Below, piece after piece: positions 1-9,510 of a stretch of 64,000 bases of DNA. The notes beneath the pieces are model-generated. The model was not told the DNA's origin. It searched no databases and was given only the letters and a program-made list of their open reading frames with translations. A program made the position numbers and the translations under genes. Position 1 is the first letter of the stretch. Every line of letters starts with the position of its first letter. Location: contig NZ_FOAX01000001.1 in assembly GCF_900109775.1 (NCBI RefSeq), positions 310,001-374,000 of the forward strand, in the 5' to 3' direction. Source of the stretch: Pseudoxanthomonas sp. GM95 (GTDB lineage: Bacteria; Pseudomonadota; Gammaproteobacteria; Xanthomonadales; Xanthomonadaceae).

Positions 1-1
1 G

Positions 2-313
2 TACGAGCCGGGCAAGGCCCTGGCCACGCAGAAGGTGTGGAAGGGCGCAACCCAGCAGGTCCAGCTGGGCGTGGCCGCCCCGCTGCTGGTCGGCGTGCCG
101 CGCGGCAAGTACGACCAGCTCAAGCCATCGATGGACGTGCCCAAGCAGCTGGTGGCGCCGATCAAGGCCGGCCAGCAGATCGGCATGGTCAAGGTGAACC
201 TGGACGGCAAGACCATCGCCCAGGCGCCGCTGGTGGCGATCGAAGGCGTGGAGGAGGGGGGCTTCTTCCGTCGCCTGTGGGATGCCTTCTGGATGTGGTG
301 GGAATCGGTCTGA
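2..313 (+). CDS. D-alanyl-D-alanine carboxypeptidase (PBP5/6 family), C-terminal end only
   Basis: This is the last 103 codons of a gene entering from the left edge, so the catalytic domain is not visible. The fragment matches the C-terminal beta domain of PBP5/6-type carboxypeptidases, which trim the terminal D-Ala from peptidoglycan stem peptides: a VWKGATQQVQLG stretch, a PIKAGQQIG stretch, and a final aromatic/basic segment (FFRRLWDAFWMWWESV) of the type that anchors these enzymes to the periplasmic face of the inner membrane. Gene order supports the call, because dacA-ybeD-lipB is a conserved order in gammaproteobacteria. Whether it is DacA or DacC cannot be decided from this part. Confidence 0.85.
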   Translation, partial: YEPGKALATQKVWKGATQQVQLGVAAPLLVGVPRGKYDQLKPSMDVPKQLVAPIKAGQQIGMVKVNLDGKTIAQAPLVAIEGVEEGGFFRRLWDAFWMWWESV

Positions 314-339
314 GGCATCACGCCTGACCTGATAGACCG

Positions 340-365
340 AAAAAGCCGGCAGATGCCGGCTTTTT
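340..365 (+). terminator. Rho-independent terminator after the carboxypeptidase
   Basis: Perfect 11-bp stem (AAAAAGCCGGC, 340-350) with a 4-nt loop and complementary arm 355-365 ending in five T. It starts 26 nt past the stop codon of the carboxypeptidase. Confidence 0.85.
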
Positions 366-434
366 CGTGCCTGCAACACGGCCGGCGCCGGCGGCGACTT
401 GGGTTTGGCCGGAGCCGACCCGATAATCGCGGGC

Positions 435-713
435 ATGGATATCTCTTCTGACAACCCCGACCACGGCTTCCAGTTCCCCGGCACCTTCGAGCTCAGCGCC
501 ATGGGCACGGCCGGCATCGCGCTGGAGACCGAGCTTCCCCGCCTGCTCACCGCCGCCGGCATCGAGGTGGTGGAAGAGCGCATCAGCTGGAAGCACTCCT
601 CCAACGGCAAGTACGTCTCGGTGCGCATCGCCTTCCACGCGCAGGATCGTGCCCAGTACGACGCCGCGCATGAAGCGCTGCGCGAGCATCCGGAAGTGAA
701 GTGGACGATCTGA
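435..713 (+). CDS. ybeD: YbeD-family protein (DUF493)
   Basis: A 92-residue protein of the YbeD/DUF493 family, a small ACT-like fold protein found next to lipB in many proteobacteria. Its biochemical role is not settled. The N-terminal half has the family-typical [11 protein letters not shown] stretch and the centre has [18 protein letters not shown]. The start at 435 gives the usual length of about 90 residues; an upstream in-frame start at 399 would add 12 residues that look non-coding. The stop overlaps the lipB start by 13 nt, so the two are probably translationally coupled. Confidence 0.85.
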   Translation: MDISSDNPDHGFQFPGTFELSAMGTAGIALETELPRLLTAAGIEVVEERISWKHSSNGKYVSVRIAFHAQDRAQYDAAHEALREHPEVKWTI

Positions 714-1423
714 CCGACGCCTGCCCGGTGGCGGGCGTGGACGAGGCGAGCGTCGCGCGTGCGCCGCTGCCGGCGACGGTCTTCGACCTGGGTCGCCAGC
801 ACTACGAACCGGTGTGGCGCGCGATGCAGGCCTTCACCGACGCGCGCGACGAGGCCACGCCCGATGCGCTGTGGATCGTCGAGCACGACCCGGTGTTCAC
901 CCTGGGCCAGGCCGGCAAACCCGAGCACGTGTTGGCGGCCGGCGACATTCCGGTCATCCATGTCGACCGCGGCGGGCAGGTGACTTACCACGGCCCCGGC
1001 CAGCTGGTGGTCTATCCGCTGCTGGACCTCAAGCGCCTGAAGATCGGCGTGCGCGATTACGTGTGCCTGATCGAGCAGGCCATCATCGACACCTGCGCCG
1101 AGTGGAACATCGTGGCCGCGCGCAAGGACGGCGCGCCCGGCGTATACGTGGCCGGTGCCAAGATCGGCGCGCTCGGCATCCGCGTGCGTCGTGGCTGCAC
1201 CTTCCACGGCTTGAGCTTCAACATCGCCATGGATTTGGAGCCGTTCCGGCGCATCAATCCCTGCGGCTATCAGGGCCTGCAGACCATCGCGCTCTCCGAC
1301 CTGGGCGGCCCGGCGTCGATCGAGACGGTGAAGGCGGTGCTGCTGGAGAAGATCGCAGACCTGTTCAAGCTGGAACTACGTCGGATCGACGGGCTGCCGG
1401 ACGCGTTGCGGGCGGGCGAATAG
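701..1423 (+). CDS. lipB: Octanoyltransferase (lipoyl(octanoyl) transferase) LipB
   Basis: LipB moves octanoyl groups from acyl carrier protein to the lipoyl domains of 2-oxoacid dehydrogenases and the glycine cleavage H protein, the first step of endogenous lipoate synthesis in the cytoplasm. Visible signatures are the [13 protein letters not shown] block at residues 90-102, the catalytic lysine K154 in GAKIG, and the acyl-thioester cysteine C188 in INPCGYQGL. The GTG start at 701 has GGAAG 5 nt upstream and lies inside ybeD; it makes a 240-residue protein, about 25 longer than E. coli LipB, so a later start is possible. The usual partner lipA is not in the window. The last 48 nt overlap a gene on the other strand. 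Confidence 0.93.
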   Translation: MDDLTDACPVAGVDEASVARAPLPATVFDLGRQHYEPVWRAMQAFTDARDEATPDALWIVEHDPVFTLGQAGKPEHVLAAGDIPVIHVDRGGQVTYHGPGQLVVYPLLDLKRLKIGVRDYVCLIEQAIIDTCAEWNIVAARKDGAPGVYVAGAKIGALGIRVRRGCTFHGLSFNIAMDLEPFRRINPCGYQGLQTIALSDLGGPASIETVKAVLLEKIADLFKLELRRIDGLPDALRAGE

Positions 1424-1933
1424 CAACGCCAAGCCATACACGCAGATGACCGCGGGCAGCGAAGCGATGAGTAAGACGCCGGTCCAGCTGCCGGGAATGA
1501 AGAGTCCGAAATGCCAGCCTGGCAGTAACGGCCAGAGTCCCGATGACAGGGCAAACAGCATCTTTCCCCAACGGGTACTGCTTAGATGGGCGCGAAGCGA
1601 GCCAGCGAGCGCGCCCCAGATGGGCAAGAAGAACAGTGATGCGAAGCCGCAGACGATGACGGCAGGCAGAATCGCCAGGAGTGAAGGTTGCAGGCCTGCG
1701 GCGTTTTGTCCTGTCAGGGTCTTTACGCTCCACTGGTGCAGAAAAAGTGCACCGGTGGCAGCCAGTCCGTAGGCGACCGAACCAATCAGTGGAAATACCA
1801 GGGCACCGATAACGATATCGGCTGCGATCCGCTTCAGGCTTCTTGCTGGAGTCGTGCGCTCGGAGCGCGGCGGTTGACCGAGGATAAGGGCGCTGGGTGG
1901 CATGTACGCGCTTGAGGACGTTTCATCTTGCAT
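1376..1933 (-). CDS. Small multi-pass membrane protein, unknown function
   Basis: A 185-residue protein with a hydrophilic N-terminus of about 35 residues, then four clearly hydrophobic stretches (roughly residues 42-63, 80-103, 125-142 and 145-168) and a basic tail ([12 protein letters not shown]). The start is set at 1933, where an ATG has GGAAG about 9 nt upstream; longer open frames run back over glnE in antisense and are rejected. I do not recognise the family. It sits tail to tail with lipB, and its last 48 nt overlap the lipB coding end. Its start is 64 nt from the glnE start, so the two are divergent. The visible hydrophobic pattern makes a real gene likely. Confidence 0.6.
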   Translation of the reverse strand: MQDETSSSAYMPPSALILGQPPRSERTTPARSLKRIAADIVIGALVFPLIGSVAYGLAATGALFLHQWSVKTLTGQNAAGLQPSLLAILPAVIVCGFASLFFLPIWGALAGSLRAHLSSTRWGKMLFALSSGLWPLLPGWHFGLFIPGSWTGVLLIASLPAVICVYGLALLFARPQRVRQPVDPT

Positions 1934-1997
1934 GTCGATGGTTCTTCCATGATGGATTACATGATCCGCGGTAATGCTTGATGCACACTTGCCGCCC

Positions 1998-4802
1998 ATG
2001 ACCAGTGTGCCAGACCCCATTGCCAAGGCGTTGCGTCGGTTGCGCGACGCGTCGCCGGACATCGCGCAGGCGCTTGTCGCGCCCGAGATCGAAGCGCAGC
2101 TGTCGCGCCTGGCGCAGGCCAGCGATTTCGCCATCGACACGCTGTGTCGCCAGCCCGCGTTGCTCGCACATCTGTTGAAGGACGCCAGCGGCGCGCTCCC
2201 AGTGCCGACGCTTGCGGCAGCATCGCCCGAGCAGTGGCCGACCCAGTTGCGGCGCCATCGCACCGCCGAGTCCACGCGCCTTATCTGGCGCGATGTGGTG
2301 GAAGGCGCCGACGTCGACGAGATCCTCGCTGGCAGCACGCGGCTGGCCGAAACCTGCCTGCAGCTGGCGCTGGCGGCGCTGGAGGGCGAGTTCATCGCCA
2401 AGCACGGCCAGGTGCGCGATCGCGAAGGCGCGGTCGTGCGGCCGGTCGTGTTCGGCCTGGGCAAACTGGGCGGCGGCGAATTGAACTTTTCTTCCGACGT
2501 GGACCTGGTCTACGCGTTCGCCGCGCAGGGCGAATCCGATGGCCCGCGTCCGCTGGCCGCCGAGGAGTACTTCGCGCGGCTGGGTCAGCGCCTGGCGCGG
2601 TTGCTGGATGAAGTCACGGGCGAAGGTTTCAGTCATCGCGTCGACCTGCGCCTGCGGCCGTACGGCAACGCCGGGCGCGTGGCGCTGTCGTTTGCCGGGA
2701 TGGATCGCTACTTCCAGACCGAAGGCCGCGACTGGGAGCGCTACGCCTGGTTGAAGGCGCGCGCGGTCGCTGGCGATATCGATGCGGGCGAGGACTGGCT
2801 GCAGACGCTGCGGCCGTTCGTCTATCGCCGCTACCTGGATTTCACCGCGCTCGATGGCCTGCGCGCGATGAAGGCGATGATCACCGCCGAGGTCGCGCGT
2901 CGCGACATGGCCGACGACATCAAGCGCGGCGCCGGCGGCATCCGCGAGATCGAATTCCTCGCCCAGGCGCTGCAGCTTGTGCACGGGGGACGCGATGCGC
3001 GCCTGCGCCAGCGCGGCCTGCGTGCGGCGCTGGCGGCGCTGGTGGATGCGCGGCTGCTGTCTTCATCGGTGGCCGATGGCCTGCGTGGCGCGTATCGCTT
3101 CCTGCGCGTGCTGGAAAACCGCATCCAGATGCTGCGCGATGCGCAGACCCATCGCGTGCCGGACAACGCCGAAGATGCCGCGCGCATTGCCGCTTCGCTG
3201 GGCTACGCCGACGTCGCCGCACTGCGTGCGGCGCTGCAGGTGCAACGCGCGGTGGTGTCGGCCGCGTTCGCACCGCTGATGGCCGCACCGGAAGCGGCGC
3301 ATGACGCAGACGAACGCGCGCCGTTCCAGCGCCTGCTCGCCCATCGCGATGAAGCCGAGACAACACTGCGGCAAGCCGGCTTCGAAGATCCCGCGCAGTC
3401 CGATACGCGCCTGCGCGATTTCCTCAAGGCGCCGGGCGTGGCGGCCTTGTCCGATGTCGCGCGTACGCGGCTGGATCGCGTGCTGCCGGCGGTGCTGCAG
3501 GCGGCGTCGCAATCGGATCGTCCCGACGCCGCGCTGCAGCGCAGCCTGGCGTTGCTGCAGTCGATCCTGCGTCGGGCAAGTTATCTCGCGCTGCTGGATG
3601 AAGCGCCGCGTGCGCTGGCGCGCCTGGTCGATGTCGTTGCGCGCAGCGCCTGGTTGGCCGAGCGCGTCGCGCAGTATCCGCTGCTGCTGGACGAACTGCT
3701 CGATGCGCGCGCGGCCGGGCCGATGCCGGGGCGTGAGGACATGCTGGCCGCCTGCAACGCGGCCTTGCTCGACCCTGATCCGGAACTCGCGCTGCGCCGG
3801 CTCAACGAGACACGCCTGGCATTCGGTTTCCGCATCGCGCTGGCGGCGCTGGATGTACGCCAGCCGCCCGATGCCTCGGCGCGCCAGCTCGCGTGGCTGG
3901 CCGATGCGGTCTGCGGCGTGGTGCTGCGTATGGCGCGCTCCGCGGTGGAAGCCGCGCACGGACAGGTGGCTGGCGGCGAGTTCGCATTGATCGGTTACGG
4001 CAGTCTGGGCGGTGAGGAGATGGGCTTCGGCTCGGACCTGGACCTGGTGTTCCTGTATCGCGCGCCGGCCGATGCCGTATCCGATGGCGCGCGCGCGCTG
4101 GACGCCGGGCGCTGGTACCTGCGCCTGGCGCAGAAGGTCGTGGCGCTGCTGGAAACCATGACCGGTGCCGGCCGCCTGTATGCGGTGGACGTGCGCCTGC
4201 GTCCCGATGGCGCCAAGGGGTTGCTGGTCACCTCGCTCGACAGCTACGCCGACTACCAGCGCCATCGCGCGTGGACCTGGGAACACCAGGCGCTGGTGCG
4301 CGCGCGAGCGGTGGCCGGTGATGGAGGTCTGCTGGATGCCTTCGACCAGATCCGCGACCAGACCCTGGCCACGCCGCGCGAACAAGACAAGCTGCGCGAG
4401 GACGTCCTGCACATGCGCAGCCGCATGCGCGCCGAACTGGACCGCAGCAGCGCCGAGCGGTTCGACCTCAAGCAGGGTGCGGGCGGACTGGTGGACCTGG
4501 AGTTCCTGCTGCAGGCGCTGGTGCTGCAGCACGCCGCGCGCGTGCCCGCACTGCTCGATCCGGAAAACACGCGCGCCTTGCTGCAGGCGATGGCTGATGC
4601 GTCGCTGTTGCCGGCCGACACGGACGCAAGCCTGATCGACGCCCACACCACGCTGCTCGCCGCCAGCCTGTCCTGCACCCTGGATCGACGCCCGCGCCTG
4701 ACCGCACCGACGCCCGCGCTTCAGCAGGCGCGTGAAGTGGTCACGGCTGCGTGCGAGGCAAGTGGATTGGTCTTTGCGGGTGGTCGTGATTCCAGCGGCT
4801 GA
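1998..4802 (+). CDS. glnE: Bifunctional glutamine synthetase adenylyltransferase/adenylyl-removing enzyme
   Basis: GlnE switches glutamine synthetase off by adenylylation and on by deadenylylation in response to PII state, so it sets nitrogen assimilation. The 934-residue length matches the family (E. coli 946). Both nucleotidyltransferase halves are intact: the N-terminal half has [17 protein letters not shown] at about 153-170 and the C-terminal half has [17 protein letters not shown] near 667-684, each with the paired metal-binding aspartates. The start at ATG 1998 (MTSVPDPI) was preferred to an ATG at 1974. The stop lies 2 nt from the end of a convergent gene. Confidence 0.96.
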   Translation: MTSVPDPIAKALRRLRDASPDIAQALVAPEIEAQLSRLAQASDFAIDTLCRQPALLAHLLKDASGALPVPTLAAASPEQWPTQLRRHRTAESTRLIWRDVVEGADVDEILAGSTRLAETCLQLALAALEGEFIAKHGQVRDREGAVVRPVVFGLGKLGGGELNFSSDVDLVYAFAAQGESDGPRPLAAEEYFARLGQRLARLLDEVTGEGFSHRVDLRLRPYGNAGRVALSFAGMDRYFQTEGRDWERYAWLKARAVAGDIDAGEDWLQTLRPFVYRRYLDFTALDGLRAMKAMITAEVARRDMADDIKRGAGGIREIEFLAQALQLVHGGRDARLRQRGLRAALAALVDARLLSSSVADGLRGAYRFLRVLENRIQMLRDAQTHRVPDNAEDAARIAASLGYADVAALRAALQVQRAVVSAAFAPLMAAPEAAHDADERAPFQRLLAHRDEAETTLRQAGFEDPAQSDTRLRDFLKAPGVAALSDVARTRLDRVLPAVLQAASQSDRPDAALQRSLALLQSILRRASYLALLDEAPRALARLVDVVARSAWLAERVAQYPLLLDELLDARAAGPMPGREDMLAACNAALLDPDPELALRRLNETRLAFGFRIALAALDVRQPPDASARQLAWLADAVCGVVLRMARSAVEAAHGQVAGGEFALIGYGSLGGEEMGFGSDLDLVFLYRAPADAVSDGARALDAGRWYLRLAQKVVALLETMTGAGRLYAVDVRLRPDGAKGLLVTSLDSYADYQRHRAWTWEHQALVRARAVAGDGGLLDAFDQIRDQTLATPREQDKLREDVLHMRSRMRAELDRSSAERFDLKQGAGGLVDLEFLLQALVLQHAARVPALLDPENTRALLQAMADASLLPADTDASLIDAHTTLLAASLSCTLDRRPRLTAPTPALQQAREVVTAACEASGLVFAGGRDSSG

Positions 4803-4804
4803 CC

Positions 4805-5758
4805 TCAGCCCAGCCCCAAGCGCAGCTTGACCTGCCTGGCCACGCGCGCGGTCTCGCGCAGGGGCGTGACCTCGAAATGCTCCAGCGTGTCGTCCAGGGC
4901 GTGGATGCGGCCGCGTTCCAGCAGGGCGCGGAGGAAGCGTTGCGGTCGACCCCGCACGCGCTCGGGCGTGGGCACGAAGACCGGCGCATGCGTGGCGCAG
5001 GCTTCGGACAGCATGTTGACCGAGTCTGCCGTGCAGACGATGCGGTCGGCCCAGCCGAGCAGCCCGGGATACGGATTGGCGCCGTCGCCGTCATCGCACC
5101 ACAGCAGGTGGCGCGTGTTGCCGTAGCGCTCGCGCAACACCGCGACCACCTCGGCTGGCGTGCGCCGGGAGGTGGCGATCATCAGCGTGCCGCCTTCGCG
5201 CTGCACGATCGGATTGATCGCCAGGCAGATGCGCTGGATCTCGCCGGCATCGAGCGTGGCATGGGCGCTGGGTCCGCCGACCAGCAGCGCGGTGCGCGGG
5301 CCGGGCAGGGCGCCGAGACGCGAGAACTGCTGGCGCGCATCGGCCAGCCACGCATCGTCCACCGGATGCAGGCTGCCGAGCAGGGTCAGCACGTTGGGAC
5401 CGCGCAGGCCGTCATGCGTGGGGGCGATCACCAGATCCCAATGCTGTGGACGCACGCGCGGATCGAGGATCTGGATCACGCGACTGCCGTAGGCGCGCAA
5501 CACGCGCGTGGCCAGCGCGGCCTGGCGTCCGCAGCCGATGGCTAGCGCAGGTGCGTGGTCGAGCGCGGTCTGGAACTGCGGCCCGAAGGCGCCGTCGCTG
5601 CCCGGCAACACGCGCGGGGCAAGCTGCTTCCACGGTGCGCGTGCCTGCAGCACCCACTCGCGCGCGGGCAAACCGAGTGCATGGGCGAGCGCAGCGGCCT
5701 GGCGCACGTTGCCGGCATGCCCATCGGTCAAGGTCCAGGTCCGTGGTAGCGAGGTCAT
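4805..5758 (-). CDS. ELM1-family protein (mitochondrial fission ELM1-like, DUF1022)
   Basis: A 317-residue protein of the ELM1/DUF1022 family, common in Xanthomonadaceae and alphaproteobacteria and named after a plant protein involved in mitochondrial division. Its bacterial function is unknown; the fold looks like a GT-B glycosyltransferase. Family-typical blocks are [18 protein letters not shown] at the N-terminus, the LLVGGPSAH block in the middle, and the [20 protein letters not shown] block near residue 250. The start at ATG 5758 puts the WTLTDG motif close to the N-terminus; open frame extends to 5863 but the added residues are not family-like. It is convergent with glnE. Confidence 0.8.
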   Translation of the reverse strand: MTSLPRTWTLTDGHAGNVRQAAALAHALGLPAREWVLQARAPWKQLAPRVLPGSDGAFGPQFQTALDHAPALAIGCGRQAALATRVLRAYGSRVIQILDPRVRPQHWDLVIAPTHDGLRGPNVLTLLGSLHPVDDAWLADARQQFSRLGALPGPRTALLVGGPSAHATLDAGEIQRICLAINPIVQREGGTLMIATSRRTPAEVVAVLRERYGNTRHLLWCDDGDGANPYPGLLGWADRIVCTADSVNMLSEACATHAPVFVPTPERVRGRPQRFLRALLERGRIHALDDTLEHFEVTPLRETARVARQVKLRLGLG

Positions 5759-5939
5759 CGGCGGTCGTGCTGACGAAACAGACAGGGTCCAGGCAGGTGC
5801 ATTTGTTCTGAAAGCCAAAACAATCCGTTGCGGATCGCCGTGGTGTTGCATCTGCAGCCACACCCTACACTGCCGGCCGGCCTCGCGTGAAGCCGCAAGG
5901 CAGCACGTGTCGCTTTCCTATTCTGTTCGGAGGGGTTCG

Positions 5940-6530
5940 ATGTCCCAGAGTCTTGATGCTGCAGCGCTCGACCAGCTGTTCCGCACCGCGCGCAGCCAGA
6001 ACGCGTTCACCGATGCGCCGGTCAGCGACGAACAACTGCACGCGCTGTACGACCTGCTGAAATGGGGCCCGACCGCGGCCAACGGCACGCCCGCGCGTTT
6101 CGTGTTCGTCACCTCGCCCGAAGCCAAGGCCAAGTTGAAGCCGGCGCTGTCGGCCAACAACGAAGGCAAGACGATGTCAGCGCCGGTGACCGTGATCATC
6201 GCGCACGACCTGGACTTCCACGAGCAGCTGCCCAAGCTGTTTCCGCATACCGATGCCAAGGCCTGGTTCGACGGCCCGCAGGAAGGACGCGTGGAAGCGG
6301 CCTTCCGCAACGGCAGCCTGCAGGGCGCGTACCTGATCCTGGCCGCGCGCGCGCTGGGCCTGGATGCCGGCCCGATGTCTGGCTTCGACAACGCCAAGGT
6401 CGACGAAGCGTTTTTCGCCGACACCTCGATCAAGTCCAACTTCCTGGTCAACCTGGGCCATGGCGATCCGGCTGGCGTGTTCGATCGCCTGCCGCGCCTG
6501 TCCTTCGACGAAGCCGCGCGCATCGTCTGA
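5940..6530 (+). CDS. Nitroreductase-family FMN protein, RutE/HadB-like (putative malonic semialdehyde reductase)
   Basis: A 196-residue flavoprotein of the nitroreductase superfamily in the RutE/HadB/YdfN group; its length equals that of E. coli RutE (196). RutE reduces malonic semialdehyde to 3-hydroxypropionate in pyrimidine degradation. Typical features are [19 protein letters not shown] near the N-terminus, the FMN-contacting [14 protein letters not shown] block (about residues 40-53) and [16 protein letters not shown] near 140. The start at 5940 has GGAGGGG 6 nt upstream. No other rut genes are nearby, so the substrate is uncertain; a generic NAD(P)H oxidoreductase is the alternative. 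Confidence 0.8.
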   Translation: MSQSLDAAALDQLFRTARSQNAFTDAPVSDEQLHALYDLLKWGPTAANGTPARFVFVTSPEAKAKLKPALSANNEGKTMSAPVTVIIAHDLDFHEQLPKLFPHTDAKAWFDGPQEGRVEAAFRNGSLQGAYLILAARALGLDAGPMSGFDNAKVDEAFFADTSIKSNFLVNLGHGDPAGVFDRLPRLSFDEAARIV

Positions 6531-6605
6531 GCGATCCGATTCGATTCACCTGGCGGCAACGCCACCGCTGTTCCCTTAGCCGCCACACCACTCTAGGAGT
6601 CATCC

Positions 6606-7184
6606 ATGCGCAAGTTCCTGCTCGCCGCCGCCCTGTCCGCCCTGGTCGCCCCGGCGTTCGCCACGCCGGTCACCTACAAGCTCGACCCGGCCCACACCGA
6701 CGTCATCGCCACCTGGAACCACTTCGGGTATTCCAACCCCAGCGCGCACTTCGGCGATGCCGACGGCAGCCTGACCTATGACGCGGCCAACGTGTCCAAG
6801 TCCAGCGTCGAAGTGACCCTGCCGCTGAGCGGCCTGCAGGCCTTCACCGCCAAGTTCAACACCCACCTCAACAGCGCCGACTTCTTCGATTCGGCCAAGT
6901 TCCCGTCCGCCACCTTCAAGAGCACCAAGGTCGAAGCCGCCGGCAAGGACAAGCTGAAGGTCACCGGCGACCTGACCATCAAGGGCATCACCAAGCCGGT
7001 CGTGCTGGATGTCACCTTGAACAAAGCCGCCGAGCATCCGATGAAGAAGACCCAGTCGATCGGTTTCGACGCGACCGCCACGGTCAAGCGTTCGGACTTC
7101 GGCGTCGGTGCGTATGCGCCGATGGTCAGCGACGAAGTGAAGCTGCACATCACCACCGAAGCCGACGTGCCGAAGGCCAAGTGA
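6606..7184 (+). CDS. YceI-family periplasmic protein
   Basis: A 192-residue exported protein. Residues 1-19 form a signal peptide ending in APAFA, and the mature part begins TPVTYKLDPAHTDV, the standard opening of YceI lipocalin-like domains, which bind long isoprenoid or amphiphilic ligands. Further family marks are the GLQAFTAKFNTHLNSADFF stretch, the TIKGITKPVVLDV strand and the C-terminal YAPMVSDEVKL. An AGGAG sits 7 nt before the ATG. It is followed by a strong terminator and stands alone as a transcription unit. The ligand cannot be read from sequence. Confidence 0.9.
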   Translation: MRKFLLAAALSALVAPAFATPVTYKLDPAHTDVIATWNHFGYSNPSAHFGDADGSLTYDAANVSKSSVEVTLPLSGLQAFTAKFNTHLNSADFFDSAKFPSATFKSTKVEAAGKDKLKVTGDLTIKGITKPVVLDVTLNKAAEHPMKKTQSIGFDATATVKRSDFGVGAYAPMVSDEVKLHITTEADVPKAK

Positions 7185-7223
7185 TGTCGTGATGAGGGCG
7201 CTGCGTGCAGCGGCTTCATCGGT

Positions 7224-7269
7224 AAAACAACAACGCCGCCGGGTGCGAATCCGGCGGCGTTGTTGTTTT
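7224..7269. terminator. Strong bidirectional-type terminator hairpin after yceI
   Basis: Perfect 19-bp stem (7224-7242 with 7251-7269), 8-nt loop, flanked by AAAA and TTTT so it can act on both strands. It lies 39 nt after the yceI stop and faces the convergent transsulfuration gene. Confidence 0.9.
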
Positions 7270-7289
7270 GAGTAATCCAGCGTGTGTTT

Positions 7290-7356
7290 GTGGGAGCTGC
7301 TTTAGCAGTGATGAGGCTTTCCTTCGAAAGCCCATCGCCGATGAATCGGCTCCCAC
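7290..7356. repeat. REP-like palindromic repeat, copy 1
   Basis: Bounded by GTGGGAGC at 7290 and GCTCCCAC at 7349-7356, with an imperfect palindrome between. The right half (GAAAGCCCATCGCC to the end) is closely similar to the copy at 27736-27803. It sits between two convergent genes, as REP elements often do. Confidence 0.7.
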
Positions 7357-7383
7357 CTCAGCAGTTCGCTCATGTTGCGCAGC

Positions 7384-8508
7384 TCAGGCCTTGGCCAGCG
7401 CCTGGGCGAAGTCGCCGATCAGGTCGTCGATGTGTTCCAGGCCGACCGACACGCGCAGCAGGTTCTGTGGCGTGACCGACGCCGGGCCTTCGACCGAGAC
7501 GCGATGCTCGACCAGCGATTCGCAGCCGCCCAGCGAGGTGGCGTTGGTGAAAATCTGCAGCGCGCCGGCCACCGCCAGCGCCGCGTCGCGACCACCCTTG
7601 ATCTGCACGCTGAGCATGCCGCCGCCCTGGCGCATCTGGCGCATGGCCAGCGCGTGCGCGGGGTGCGAGGGCAGGCCGGGATAGTGCACGGCGTCTACTT
7701 GCGGCTGCGCTTCCAGGTATTCGGCCAGCGCCTTGGCGTTGGAACAATGCAGTGCCATGCGCGCCGGCAGCGAGCGGCAACCACGCAGGGTCAGCCACGC
7801 GTTGAACGGCGCCATCACCGCGCCGGTGATGTGCAGGCGATGGGCGACCGCGCGGTACAGGTCGTCCTCGCGCGCGAACGCCAACGCGCCACCCAGCACG
7901 TCGCTGTGGCCGCCGAAATACTTGGTGGTCGAGTGCATGACGATGTCCGCGCCCAGCGCCAGCGGCTGCTGCAGCACCGGCGAGGCGAAGGTGTTGTCGG
8001 CCACCAGTAGCGCGCCGCGTGCGTGCGCGAGTTCGGCCAGCGCGGCGATATCGCTGACCTGCATCATCGGGTTGGACGGGGTTTCCACCCAGATCACATC
8101 GATGCCGTCGGCGCAGGCCGCGGTGACCGCGGCGAGGTCGGTCATGTCCAGGCGCTGCACCTGCATGCCGCGTTCGGGCAGGTATTCGGTGGCCAACAGG
8201 CGCAGGCCGGCGTAGCAGTCGTCGGGAACGATTACCCGCGCGCCGGGCGGCAGGGTTTCCAGCAGCGTGGTGATGGCGGCCATGCCCGAGGCGAAGGTGA
8301 TCGCCTGGGCGGCGCCTTCCAGCGCGGCCACGGCTGCGCGCAGGCGGTCGTTGGTGGGATTGCCTTCGCGCTGGTACTCGTAGCCGGCGATGCGCTCGGC
8401 CGCCGGGCCGTGGCGGAAGGTGGTGGCCAGGTGGATCGGCGGGACGACCGCGCCGGTTTCCGGGTCATATTCGCCGCCGGCGTGGATGGCGAGGGTTTCA
8501 AGGCGCAT
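7384..8508 (-). CDS. Cys/Met metabolism PLP enzyme (cystathionine gamma-synthase-like)
   Basis: A 374-residue fold-type I PLP enzyme of the transsulfuration family, which includes cystathionine gamma-synthase, cystathionine beta/gamma-lyase and O-acetylhomoserine sulfhydrylase. The Schiff-base lysine is K196 in HSTTKYFGGHSD. The cofactor-phosphate region FASGMAAITT is at 72-81 and EYQREGNPTNDRLR near residue 44 holds the partner-subunit tyrosine. The C-terminal TNATSLGGCESLVEHR is typical of cystathionine-forming or -cleaving members. The start at 8508 gives the normal family length. It lies 4 nt after the HAD gene, so the two are one operon. Synthase versus lyase activity is not decided. Confidence 0.85.
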   Translation of the reverse strand: MRLETLAIHAGGEYDPETGAVVPPIHLATTFRHGPAAERIAGYEYQREGNPTNDRLRAAVAALEGAAQAITFASGMAAITTLLETLPPGARVIVPDDCYAGLRLLATEYLPERGMQVQRLDMTDLAAVTAACADGIDVIWVETPSNPMMQVSDIAALAELAHARGALLVADNTFASPVLQQPLALGADIVMHSTTKYFGGHSDVLGGALAFAREDDLYRAVAHRLHITGAVMAPFNAWLTLRGCRSLPARMALHCSNAKALAEYLEAQPQVDAVHYPGLPSHPAHALAMRQMRQGGGMLSVQIKGGRDAALAVAGALQIFTNATSLGGCESLVEHRVSVEGPASVTPQNLLRVSVGLEHIDDLIGDFAQALAKA

Positions 8509-8512
8509 CAGG

Positions 8513-9154
8513 TCAGTTCCCGGTGAGGTGATAGAAGTCGAAGACGCGAGCCAGCGTATCGGCGCTGGAAAAGCCCACTGCATCCAGCCCGGCCGCGCGC
8601 GCGCCGCTGACGTTCTCGTCGCGGTCGTCGATGAAGAGGGTATCGGCCGGCGCCGCATCCAGCAGCGCCAGGGCGCGCAGGTAGGCCTGCGGCGAAGGCT
8701 TGGCGATGCCGACATCGCCCGCGCCCACCACGCGCCCGGCAAACAGCGGGAACAGCGCCGGGCAGATCTGCTCCAGGTGCAGGGTCAGGAACGGGCCGTT
8801 GTTGGTGAAGATCGCCACCTGCGCGTGCCGCGCGACCTCGCGGGCCAGGGCAACCATCGCCGGATCGGCCTGCACGGCCACGGTGCGCGCGGCGATGCAG
8901 TCGGCCAGGGTCAGGCGCGCGCCGAGGCGGCGCGAGAGTTCGTCGGCGTAGTCCTCCGGGCGCCACAGGCCGATGTCGGACTCGTGCTCCAGCCCGGAGT
9001 CGAACAACGCCGCCTGCACCGCCGCCGGGCTGGTGCCGCTGCGGTGGGCCAGTTCGACCAGGCGCACCCGGCGTTCGTAACGGGCCAGCACGTCGTCCAG
9101 GTCGAACAGGACCAGCGCGGGCGGGCGCAGGCGCGGGCGTTCGAGCCGGTTCAT
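8513..9154 (-). CDS. HAD-superfamily hydrolase
   Basis: A 213-residue haloacid-dehalogenase-type phosphatase. Motif I is LFDLDDVL with nucleophile D18 and acid/base D20, motif II is IFTNNGP, the conserved lysine is in GIAKPSP, and motif IV is FIDDRDENV. The alpha-helical cap lies between motifs I and II (roughly residues 25-105). Members of this subgroup dephosphorylate small phosphorylated metabolites. It is the first gene of a two-gene operon with the downstream PLP enzyme (4-nt gap). The substrate is unknown. Confidence 0.85.
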   Translation of the reverse strand: MNRLERPRLRPPALVLFDLDDVLARYERRVRLVELAHRSGTSPAAVQAALFDSGLEHESDIGLWRPEDYADELSRRLGARLTLADCIAARTVAVQADPAMVALAREVARHAQVAIFTNNGPFLTLHLEQICPALFPLFAGRVVGAGDVGIAKPSPQAYLRALALLDAAPADTLFIDDRDENVSGARAAGLDAVGFSSADTLARVFDFYHLTGN

Positions 9155-9328
9155 GCGGGCAGGGCGCGCAGTGCGCGCGGGAAGGGCAGGGTCATGGCGG
9201 GTCGGGGGAAACCAGCCCGCGAGGATAGCGACAACGCCTGCGCAGGTCGCGTCCCGGAGCGTGGCGAAGACGGGTTTTCGCCAGCTGACAGGCGGGTGGG
9301 CAGGCGGGGCGGGAGTGTGACGCCGGGC

Positions 9329-9360
9329 ACCTACCCGGCGAGGGGGGACCTACCCGTCGC
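9329..9360 (+). promoter_or_regulatory. Tandem ACCTACCC element upstream of a TonB receptor gene
   Basis: ACCTACCC occurs at 9329-9336 and again at 9348-9355, 19 bp apart, and the second copy is extended to GGGACCTACCCGTCGC (9345-9360). The same 16-mer and spacing occur at 20793-20824 before the other large TonB receptor gene. This copy ends 150 nt before its receptor start. The rest of the 9155-9510 gap shows no gene; an antisense frame through it is rejected as a shadow. Confidence 0.5.
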
Positions 9361-9510
9361 GGGCAGCGGTGGAGCGGATTTCCGAGGTTAGGTTTGTGTG
9401 AAGCGAGCGCGCCGTCCGCACAGGACACCGGTTCAAGGGGATCCGGTCGCCCGCCTCCAGGTCCTTCCGTCGCAGTCCTTCCCTTCGCCTTGCTCAGGAG
9501 CCCCCAGGTC

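Noticed and set aside
3063-4646. Long minus-strand frame across glnE
   Set aside because: It covers both sides of conserved GlnE motifs and has no recognisable protein features.
8509-8742. N-terminal extension of the transsulfuration enzyme to 452 residues
   Set aside because: The extension lies inside the HAD gene, and the normal family start is at 8508.
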